A DNA stretch of 21,511 bases, from assembly GCA_046728075.1 (NCBI GenBank), contig JBKPDV010000223.1:1-21511 (forward strand), read 5' to 3'. Both the position numbers and the translations under genes were made by a program. A model generated the notes under the pieces. The model worked only from the letters and a program-made list of their open reading frames with translations, had not been told where the DNA came from and did not search any database. This document shows positions 5,742 to 12,142 of the stretch, piece after piece (the first letter of the stretch is position 1; every line of letters starts with the position of its first letter). The DNA comes from JBKPDV01 sp046728075 (lineage in GTDB: Bacteria; Acidobacteriota; Thermoanaerobaculia; UBA5066; Gp7-AA6).

Positions 5742-6932
5742 CTACTGAATAATGATCAATCCGATCATTCCCTGATGGGATTCGGCGTCCCCGCCGCAGG
5801 GTGGCTGTTCCTGCGTGCATTTGAAAGGCCAGTTGCCTCGCTGAAACGCCTGAGGCGTGAAAGAGGGGATCACGAAATCGGGGCCGCCCCGAGCGCAATC
5901 GCCGGCAGGCAGGCCGAGATCGGAGACTCCCGAGAAGCCGTGCTTCGGATTCAGCGTCGAGGCGGAATCGACATCGTGAAAGACGAGCCGGTAGGTCGTG
6001 CCGACCTGCAGGATGAGCGAAGGGGAGACGGGTCCTCCAGGAGAGAAATCCCAGGTCTTGACGCTGATCGTGATCGTCTGCGTCCCGGGCGTCGGCGTGC
6101 GCGTGGGAGTCGGGGAGGGGCCGGTCGGGGTCGGCGTCGGGGTTGGGCCGCCGGAGCTCCCGGTCGGCGTCGGGCTGGGCGGATTGTAGCCGGCGGGGGC
6201 GGCCACATCGGGAGCTCCGACAACCAGGATCGTGTCCTGCGTCGCGTTGTCCGCCATCGCCGCGTAACTGAACAACGGCGAGGCCCCTCCGCTGTCCACC
6301 GTGCAGTACCCGTCCGTCCTCACCAACGTGTCAAACCCCAGACTCTTGTAAACGTTCGATATCTGTGTCCCGGTCCTGGCTGCTAACGTCAACGGCACCG
6401 TGCCCAGCAACACCGGTCCGTCGTACAACCTCACCGACACATTCACCGACGCATCGTTGGGGTTGTAGACGCCCACGTTCGTTCGAGACGCCCCATTCAT
6501 CAACCCGGGCAACACAGTCACCGCCTGCGCCGCAGAGGTCGGCAACCCGGGGATGAACATCCCCACTGCCCCACCCGAGGGAAACGGCGAATACAGCCGC
6601 GACGTCACCACGATCGTCCCGGCCGGAGCCGAGCTTGCAAACTCCACCGCACCCAAAGAGTTCGGCGTCGCAAACAAACTCACACAGATATCGTCAAACG
6701 ACTTCGCCTCTCGCGGCGCCAATGTAAACGTCTTCGCCGGCTGCGACCCAAACCGATACGTCGCCGTCACCGTCACGCTCGCCGTATACGACGTATTGAA
6801 CACACGCACGTCCGAAAAGAACGGCGCCAAACCCTGCACCGACGCCGCCACCGGCAACGTCACTGTGTCCGCCCGAAGACCAATCGAGCAGACAGAAAGA
6901 AAAATGGGGACCACGACTCGGCGAATGATCAA
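5742..6932 (-). CDS. Secreted beta-module protein with CuA-like cupredoxin domain (copy 3)
   Basis: A 396-residue exported protein: signal peptide (about 1-21, ending LRADTVTLP), a roughly 220-residue beta-rich module shared with the two upstream paralogues, a Thr-Pro-rich linker (about 250-285) and a C-terminal cupredoxin-like domain. Candidate copper ligands are His331 (KHGFSG), Cys372 (FKCT), Cys379, His386 and Met389 (SHQGM). The order H...C..C..H-x2-M recalls the CuA site of cytochrome oxidase subunit II, but the loops are longer (C-x6-C-x6-H-x2-M). The start is TTG 6932, with GGGAGG only 4 bp upstream; the signal peptide supports it. An electron-transfer or copper-binding role outside the cytoplasm is inferred. 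It is separated from its paralogue by a MITE-like element. Confidence 0.8.
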   Translation of the reverse strand: MIIRRVVVPIFLSVCSIGLRADTVTLPVAASVQGLAPFFSDVRVFNTSYTASVTVTATYRFGSQPAKTFTLAPREAKSFDDICVSLFATPNSLGAVEFASSAPAGTIVVTSRLYSPFPSGGAVGMFIPGLPTSAAQAVTVLPGLMNGASRTNVGVYNPNDASVNVSVRLYDGPVLLGTVPLTLAARTGTQISNVYKSLGFDTLVRTDGYCTVDSGGASPLFSYAAMADNATQDTILVVGAPDVAAPAGYNPPSPTPTGSSGGPTPTPTPTGPSPTPTRTPTPGTQTITISVKTWDFSPGGPVSPSLILQVGTTYRLVFHDVDSASTLNPKHGFSGVSDLGLPAGDCARGGPDFVIPSFTPQAFQRGNWPFKCTQEQPPCGGDAESHQGMIGLIIIQ

Positions 6933-7198
6933 CGGGCCTCCCGGTCTATTTTGCCCTGCCGATTGGACGAGGCCGGCCCGGGAAGCGTTGACGTCCCGGC
7001 GGGCGCCGGGTCGAGGTCGGTGTCGGCCCGGGATGGGTCCCGGCCTGATCGCAAGTGCAGTCCTTGCCGGGTTTCAGCTCAAGTAGAGCGAGTCGACCTC
7101 TGTTGTCGCAGGCCAGTGCGCACCTCGACGCAATTCGGCGAAATGCTCGTGCGCCGAGGCTCGGCTCGACTCCCGGGTCTTCGATTACAGCGAAGCCT
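6933..7198. other. Non-coding stretch upstream of copper-protein copy 3
   Basis: A 266-bp segment between the MITE-like element and the start of the third copper-protein gene. Apart from the GGGAGG ribosome-binding site near 6937-6942 I see only short GC-rich palindromes, such as CCCGGGATGGGTCCCGG near 7026-7042. No frame gives a recognisable product. It may hold a promoter for the downstream gene, but no clear -35/-10 pair stands out. Confidence 0.4.
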
Positions 7199-7200
7199 GC

Positions 7201-7468
7201 TAGCAGGCTGCTGAAAAAGGGTGTGAGGCGGCGTTGCGAGCGCCGCGGGGTCGGATGCAAGGCGCCGCGACGAAGGCGATGCTGGATGCATCGGGGAGGA
7301 GCGGCAACGCCGCAGACGGCCCTGCGCCGCCGCAACCGCTTGCGGCGGCGGGCTTTTCGCTCGCGGAGCGCGAAGAGAAGAGAAACGACAGAGTCCGGAT
7401 GTTCTCACGCGACGCGAGATGCGAAAAACCTGACGCGACGCCCGCATCCATTTTTCAGCAGCCTGCTA
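7201..7468. mobile_element. MITE-like element with perfect 18-bp terminal inverted repeats
   Basis: A 268-bp element bounded by TAGCAGGCTGCTGAAAAA (7201-7218) and its exact reverse complement (7451-7468). The arms continue imperfectly inward. Both ends carry TA, which fits a TA target duplication as in IS630/Tc1-like elements (inference). It encodes no transposase. Internal complementarity (GGCGGCGTTGC near 7228 with GCAACGCCGC near 7304) predicts strong secondary structure. The outer TA of the right end forms the TAG stop of copper-protein copy 2. I recall similar CAGCAGCCTGCTA ends dispersed in many bacterial genomes. Confidence 0.8.
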
Positions 7469-8605
7469 AGGCTGAACCCGAATGGTGCCGGTCATGTCGC
7501 CGAGATGGCTGCTGCAGAAGTAGCTAAACGTCCCGGCCGCATGGAAGGTCTGCGAAAAGGTGAAAGTCGGGGACTTCAAACCGGAATCCCAGATGCCATC
7601 GGGATTACAGGTCCCGCCATCAGCATAGCCGCCGGACGTGCACGTGCCGGAGGTCGCCGAATGGGTCCCACCGAACCACACCCACTGGATGGTGTCGCCG
7701 ACGTGAATCGTCGACGTACTGCCGCCGTCCTGTGCATCGGAAAAGGAATTGCCCGTCTTGCCGACGTTCACGATTCGCGTCGAAGCCGTAGATGGAGTCG
7801 GCGTCGGGGTGGGAGTCGGGCCGGTGCCTCCGGTCTTCGTGGGTGTAGGCGGGTTGAAGCCGACTGGGGCAGCCACGTCGGGAGCTCCGACAACCAGGAT
7901 CGTGTCCTGCGTCGCGTTGTCCGCCATCGCCGCGTAACTGAACAACGGCAACGCCCCTCCGCTGTCCACCGTGCAGTACCCGTCCGTCCTCACCAACGTG
8001 TCAAACCCCAGACTCTTGTAAACGTTCGATATCTGCGTCCCGGTCCTGGCTGCCAACGTCAACGGCACCGTGCCCAGCAACACCGGTCCGTCGTACAACC
8101 GAACTGCCACATTCACCGACACGTCATTGGGGTTGTAGACGCCCACGTTCGTTCGAGACGCCCCATTCATCAACCCGGGCAACACCGTCACCGCCTGCGC
8201 AGCAGAGGTCGGCAACCCGGGGATGAACATCCCCACTGACCCACCCGAGGGAAACGGCGAATACAGCCGAGACGTCACTACGATCGTCCCGGCCGCAGCC
8301 GAGCTCGTAAACTCCACCGCGCCTAATGAGTTCGGTGTCGCAAACAAGCTCACACAAATATCGTCAAACGACTTCGCCTCTCGCGGCGCCAATGTAAACG
8401 TCTTCGCCGGCTGCGACCCAAATCGATAGGTCGCCGTCACCGCCACACTTGCCGTATAGGACGTGTTGAACACGCGCACGTCCGAGATAAAAGGCGCCAG
8501 GCCCTGCACCGACGCCGCGGCAGGCAACGTCACCGTATCCGCCCTCAGACAGACGGCAAGGCTCGCCAGGAAGAGCACCGAGGAGACACGCGGTTTGAAA
8601 ACCAT
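7466..8605 (-). CDS. Secreted beta-module protein with plastocyanin-like domain (copy 2)
   Basis: A 379-residue exported protein: signal peptide (about 1-22, ending CLRADTVTLP), the shared beta-rich module (about 23-240), a short Thr-Pro linker (about 250-275) and a C-terminal blue-copper domain. Type 1 copper ligands are visible: His315 (GGTHSATSG), then Cys364-x2-His367-x3-Met371 (FCSSHLGDM), the classical plastocyanin/amicyanin spacing. Periplasmic or extracellular electron transfer is the natural role; its partner is unknown. It starts 29 bp after the stop of copy 1, so the two are probably one transcript. The stop codon is supplied by the inserted MITE-like element, so the original C-terminus may have been slightly different. 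Confidence 0.85.
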   Translation of the reverse strand: MVFKPRVSSVLFLASLAVCLRADTVTLPAAASVQGLAPFISDVRVFNTSYTASVAVTATYRFGSQPAKTFTLAPREAKSFDDICVSLFATPNSLGAVEFTSSAAAGTIVVTSRLYSPFPSGGSVGMFIPGLPTSAAQAVTVLPGLMNGASRTNVGVYNPNDVSVNVAVRLYDGPVLLGTVPLTLAARTGTQISNVYKSLGFDTLVRTDGYCTVDSGGALPLFSYAAMADNATQDTILVVGAPDVAAPVGFNPPTPTKTGGTGPTPTPTPTPSTASTRIVNVGKTGNSFSDAQDGGSTSTIHVGDTIQWVWFGGTHSATSGTCTSGGYADGGTCNPDGIWDSGLKSPTFTFSQTFHAAGTFSYFCSSHLGDMTGTIRVQP

Positions 8606-8634
8606 GGCCCAGGTAGGACGATGTCCCCTCTATT

Positions 8635-9849
8635 TCAGTTTACGTGAAGCATGCCGACCATCCCGTTGTGCCCGGGTCCGCACTCCGGCGACGCCGTGCA
8701 CTTGAATGGGTACATCTGGCCGCGGGCGGAGGCCGGCGCCGTGAAGGTGACGGTGTAGATCACCGGCCTGGACCCTCCGCCGTAAGGATCGCCAGGATCT
8801 CCGGGCGAGATCACGTTCGTGCCCGCGATGCCGAGAGCCGGAACGCCGGAGAAGCCGTGAGTCACGTCGGTCGAGCTGAAGATGAGCGTCGTCGCCACGC
8901 CCACCGTCACCTCGATCGGATTGGAGGAACCTGGCGTGTAACTGTAGCGGCTCACGTCGATCGAAATCGTCTGCGCGCTGGACGGCGGGGTCGTCGGCGT
9001 AGGCGTGGGCGTCGGGCTGGTACCGCCCGAGCCCCCGGTCTTCGTAGGTGTGGGCGGGTTGAAGCCGACGGGGGCGGCCACATCGGGAGCTCCGACAACC
9101 AGGATCGTGTCCTGCGTCGCGTTGTCCGCCATCGCCGCGTAACTGAACAACGGCGAGGCCCCTCCGCTGTCCACCGTGCAGTACCCGTCCGTCCTCACCA
9201 ACGTCTCGAATCCGAGGCTCTTGTAGATGTTCGAAATCTGCGTCCCGGTCCTCGGTCCGAGCGTCAACGGCACCGTTCCAAGCAACACCGGTCCGTCGTA
9301 CAAGCGCACCGCCACATTCACCGAGGCGTCATTGGGGTTGTACACGCCGACGTTCGTTCGCGACGCCCCGTTCATCAAGCCCGGCAGCACCGTCACCGGC
9401 TGCGCCGCCGACGACGGCAGCCCGGGAATGAACATCCCAACGGCACCGCCCACAGGCGCCGGAAACGGCGAATACAATCGCGACGTCACGACGACCGTCC
9501 CGGCCGCAGCCGAGCTCGTAAACTCCACCGCGCCTAAAGAGTTCGGCGTCGCAAACAAACTCACACAAATATCGTCAAACGACTTTGCCTCGCGTGGAGA
9601 GAGCGTAAACGTCTTCGCCGGCTGTGACCCAAATCGATAGGTCGCCGTCACCGTCACGCTGGCGGCGTAGGAGGTGTTGAACACGCGCACGTCGGAGATA
9701 AACGGCGCCAGCCCCTGCACCGAGGCCGCGGCAGGCAGCGTCACCGTGTCCGCGAGAAGCCCGGTGGCTGTCAACGTAGAGAGAAGCGCGCCGGCAAGAA
9801 GAGCCTTCCCGATCGACAGCCGCCGCAGAGTGATATCCGCATTCTTCAT
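8635..9849 (-). CDS. Secreted beta-module protein with CuA-like cupredoxin domain (copy 1)
   Basis: A 404-residue exported protein. ATG 9849 is chosen because it directly precedes a signal peptide (about 1-34, RRLSIGKALLAGALLSTLTA); the frame stays open further upstream without support. The shared beta module (about 35-255) and a Thr-Pro linker (about 262-285) lead into a cupredoxin domain. Its DVTHGFSGVPALGI (His331) strongly resembles the first-ligand motif of cytochrome oxidase subunit II. The other ligands are Cys384, Cys390, His394 and Met397 (FKCTASPECGPGHNGM), giving C-x5-C-x3-H-x2-M, two residues longer than the canonical CuA C-x3-C. It is first of the tandem paralogues and divergent from tyrS. 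Confidence 0.82.
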   Translation of the reverse strand: MKNADITLRRLSIGKALLAGALLSTLTATGLLADTVTLPAAASVQGLAPFISDVRVFNTSYAASVTVTATYRFGSQPAKTFTLSPREAKSFDDICVSLFATPNSLGAVEFTSSAAAGTVVVTSRLYSPFPAPVGGAVGMFIPGLPSSAAQPVTVLPGLMNGASRTNVGVYNPNDASVNVAVRLYDGPVLLGTVPLTLGPRTGTQISNIYKSLGFETLVRTDGYCTVDSGGASPLFSYAAMADNATQDTILVVGAPDVAAPVGFNPPTPTKTGGSGGTSPTPTPTPTTPPSSAQTISIDVSRYSYTPGSSNPIEVTVGVATTLIFSSTDVTHGFSGVPALGIAGTNVISPGDPGDPYGGGSRPVIYTVTFTAPASARGQMYPFKCTASPECGPGHNGMVGMLHVN

Positions 9850-9944
9850 GCGAAGAACTCTACAGCTCGTTTCGGGCGGCGGTCCCGGCTTTAAGCTCCG
9901 CCAAAGACTTCGCTTGTCTGCCGATAAGTCCAACGCTGACAACG

Positions 9945-9961
9945 TATAATTCCGGCCCGCC
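9945..9961 (+). promoter_or_regulatory. Probable tyrS promoter -10 (TATAAT) close to the start codon
   Basis: A perfect TATAAT at 9945-9950 lies 11 bp before the GTG start of tyrS, so transcription would begin only about 0-6 nt before the start codon. No good -35 is found at 17 bp; TTGTCT at 9914 is 25 bp away. No ribosome-binding site is present, which fits a leaderless or nearly leaderless mRNA. Confidence 0.5.
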
Positions 9962-11167
9962 GTGACCCCAGTCTCCTCTTCTCTCCCTTTGCTCAAACGG
10001 GGCGTCGTCGACCTGATCGACGAAAAAGACCTGACTCGAAAGCTCGAACGCGGCCCCGTGACGGTCAAGGTGGGATTCGACCCATCGGCGCCCGACATCC
10101 ATCTGGGGCACACGGTCGTCCTTCGCAAAATGCGTCAGTTCCAGGACACGGGCAACCGGGTGGTCTTCGTCGTCGGCGACTTCACGGGCATGATCGGCGA
10201 CCCCTCCGGAAAAAAAGCGACGCGGCCGCAGCTGACCCGCGAGCAGGTCGAAGAGAACGCACGGACCTACACGACGCAGGCGTTTCGCATCCTGGACGAG
10301 AAGAAGACGGTCATCGAGTTCAACGGCCGGTGGCTGACGGCGCTCGGGTCGGCCGGGCTGATCCGGCTCGCCTCCAAGATCACCGTCGCCCGGATCCTCG
10401 AACGAGACGATTTCCAGAAGCGCTGGCGGGCGCAGCAACCGATCGCGCTGCATGAGCTCCTCTACCCGCTCGCTCAGGGGTACGACTCCGTGGCCCTGAA
10501 GGCGGACGTCGAGCTCGGCGGAACGGACCAGCTCTTCAACCTCCTCGTCGGCCGGGATCTCATGCGCGAGGAGGGGCTCGAGCCGCAGGTCGTCATGACT
10601 CTCCCGCTCTTGGTCGGGACCGACGGCGTCGAGAAGATGTCCAAGTCGCTCGGCAACGCGATCGGGATCCAGGACCCTCCCGGAGAGATCTACGGAAAGC
10701 TCATGTCGATTCCCGACGCCTTGATGTGGAGCTACTTCGAGCTCTTGACTGACGTCGCTGCCGAGGAGCTGGCCTCCCGCCGCCGGCGCGTAGAGAAGGG
10801 GGAGGAGAATCCGCGCGACGCGAAGGCGGAGCTCGCGCACACGATCACGGCGCAGTTTCACAGCGAGGAAGAGGCTCGCCGGGCCGAGGAAGATTTCCGC
10901 AGGGCGTTCTCCCGCGGCCAGTTGCCCGACGTCCTGGAGCAGACGACGCTCGCGCCGGAGGAATCTTCCGCCGCGCGGACGCTCGTCGCCTCCGGCCTGG
11001 CGACATCCATGCGCGAGGCTCGGCGAAAGATTGCCGAGGGGGCGCTCTCCGTGTTCGAGGGAAGTCAGCCCCGGATCGTCCGCGACTCCGAGGAACGGTT
11101 CGACACGACGCGCTCGACGACTCTAAGGCTCGGGCGCAGGTTCCGCCGGATCGATTGGCGCGTCTGA
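9962..11167 (+). CDS. tyrS: Tyrosyl-tRNA synthetase
   Basis: A 401-residue class I aminoacyl-tRNA synthetase that charges tRNA-Tyr. The HIGH motif is HLGH (47-50) in DPSAPDIHLGHTVVLRKM, the tyrosine-pocket region has GGTDQLFNLLVGRDL (186-200), and the KMSKS loop is Lys225-Ser229 (VEKMSKSLGN). A C-terminal S4 RNA-binding domain covers about 335-400. The sequence type is the shorter TyrZ-like branch rather than the E. coli TyrS branch. The GTG start is forced: a TAA lies in frame five codons upstream. No Shine-Dalgarno is visible. The 3' end overlaps the convergent membrane-protein gene by 45 bp. Confidence 0.95.
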   Translation: MTPVSSSLPLLKRGVVDLIDEKDLTRKLERGPVTVKVGFDPSAPDIHLGHTVVLRKMRQFQDTGNRVVFVVGDFTGMIGDPSGKKATRPQLTREQVEENARTYTTQAFRILDEKKTVIEFNGRWLTALGSAGLIRLASKITVARILERDDFQKRWRAQQPIALHELLYPLAQGYDSVALKADVELGGTDQLFNLLVGRDLMREEGLEPQVVMTLPLLVGTDGVEKMSKSLGNAIGIQDPPGEIYGKLMSIPDALMWSYFELLTDVAAEELASRRRRVEKGEENPRDAKAELAHTITAQFHSEEEARRAEEDFRRAFSRGQLPDVLEQTTLAPEESSAARTLVASGLATSMREARRKIAEGALSVFEGSQPRIVRDSEERFDTTRSTTLRLGRRFRRIDWRV

Positions 11168-11572
11168 TCCGCGCGGGTGGAGCGCGTAGCCTGCGGCAAA
11201 GAGCAGGCCGATGCCGGCGTGGATCCACCCGGTCCAGCGCCGGGCCCCTTCCCCGCTGAAGACTTGCAGCAGGTAGCCGCTCAACGTGAGCGGGAACGCG
11301 CTCCAGGTCAGGAGGCTGCCCGTCGGCCGCCCTTCGCGCTGGCGGACGAGCAGCCGGATCAGGACGTGCTTGCGAAAGATCAACCCGAGCGCGAAAACCG
11401 CGACCGGCGCGGCGAGGACGTGCGCGGCGAGGACCGCAGGCTGCCACGGCACGGCGAGGCGCGAGTCCGGATCGGACCCGCTGACGAAGTACTTGAGAAC
11501 CCCATAGAGGACACCGCTCGCGGCGGTCAGGCCCCACCCGACGTGATTGAGGCGGGCCACCCAGCGCTTCAT
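11123..11572 (-). CDS. Four-helix membrane protein, probable b-type cytochrome-like partner of the flavin system
   Basis: A 149-residue protein with four membrane helices (about 10-28, 46-66, 84-105, 115-131) and an acidic Pro-rich tail. Histidines at 10, 51, 69, 118 and 132 lie in or at the ends of helices, as in small haem b-binding four-helix proteins, although I cannot assign a named family. Its ATG overlaps the stop of the FMN-binding protein gene by 4 bp, so it belongs to the fur-apbE-porin-FMN operon. There it could carry electrons across the inner membrane to the flavinylated protein (inference). The last 45 bp overlap the end of tyrS on the other strand. Confidence 0.7.
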   Translation of the reverse strand: MKRWVARLNHVGWGLTAASGVLYGVLKYFVSGSDPDSRLAVPWQPAVLAAHVLAAPVAVFALGLIFRKHVLIRLLVRQREGRPTGSLLTWSAFPLTLSGYLLQVFSGEGARRWTGWIHAGIGLLFAAGYALHPRGSDAPIDPAEPAPEP

Positions 11573-12135
11573 GGCGCGCGCCGCCCGACCACCTGATGAA
11601 TCGCCAGAACCCGCCGCGCCGCCTCGAGAGTGGCGCGCGCCGTCAACGTCGCCCCGGAAACGGGCCGGATACCGCGAGAAAGCGCGAGGTCGCCGTCGAG
11701 CCTGTGCCCTGGAAACTGGCCGTACCAGAACGGCCGCAGCAGGTACTCCTCCGGTTCCGCGAAGGAAAGGATCTCGATGCGAGCGATCGACCCGGCCGGA
11801 TCGACCAGGACCATCAGGGTCTCCGGCTGCGTGCGGACGACGTGGGTCTCGAAGTACGCGGTACCGATCTCGCGGCCGTCGCGCCGCCCCACGTAGGAGG
11901 TGACGAGCGCGCCAGGGAGACGGTCGGCGCCGGAGAGCTTCTTGATCTCTTGTTGCTGCACGGGCGTCAAGAACGCGGTCCTGCGCTCGACGGCCACGCC
12001 CTGAGGGAACGCGAGAGCCAGGGCTTCCTCCTGAGTGAGAAAGACCTTCGCGCTCGCCGCGGATGTGAGCGCGAGCCAGAGCCCGGCGCCACGGAGAAGC
12101 CGGGTGGAGAAGCGCGGAGATCGCTGTGCTTTCAC
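11569..12135 (-). CDS. Periplasmic FMN-binding domain protein (covalent flavin acceptor)
   Basis: A 188-residue protein with a signal peptide (about 1-29, ending SAASA) and one FMN-bind domain. The C-terminal segment RPVSGATLTARATLEAARRVL carries the S/T-G-A-T flavinylation motif. Thr163 is the expected site where ApbE attaches FMN by a phosphoester bond, as in NqrC/RnfG-type domains. The gene lies 7 bp after the porin gene and in the same transcript as apbE, which strongly supports covalent flavinylation. The redox partner is probably the four-helix membrane protein encoded next. Periplasmic location is inferred from the signal peptide. Confidence 0.88.
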   Translation of the reverse strand: MKAQRSPRFSTRLLRGAGLWLALTSAASAKVFLTQEEALALAFPQGVAVERRTAFLTPVQQQEIKKLSGADRLPGALVTSYVGRRDGREIGTAYFETHVVRTQPETLMVLVDPAGSIARIEILSFAEPEEYLLRPFWYGQFPGHRLDGDLALSRGIRPVSGATLTARATLEAARRVLAIHQVVGRRAP

Positions 12136-12142
12136 GTGCGCC

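Larger units (their letters stand above)
6195..9757 (-). repeat. Three direct copies of a roughly 680-bp coding repeat
   Basis: Approximate units are 6195-6870, 7872-8550 and 9071-9757. They encode the shared N-terminal module of the three copper proteins. Long stretches are identical at DNA level in all three, for example around 6204-6285, 7879-7950 and 9083-9155. Flanking linkers and C-terminal domains are much more divergent. Inside each unit the protein itself looks duplicated: DVRVFNTS...VTATYRFG and NVGVYNPND...VRLYDG look like two related beta-sandwich halves. Confidence 0.8.

Noticed and set aside
7201..7468. Several ORFs inside the MITE-like element
   Set aside because: They read through inverted repeats and low-complexity Arg/Ala sequence with no homology or ribosome-binding site.
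9850..10128. Upstream extension of copper-protein copy 1 in the same frame
   Set aside because: It overlaps the beginning of tyrS on the other strand and lacks signal-peptide character. The ATG at 9849 directly precedes a proper signal peptide.
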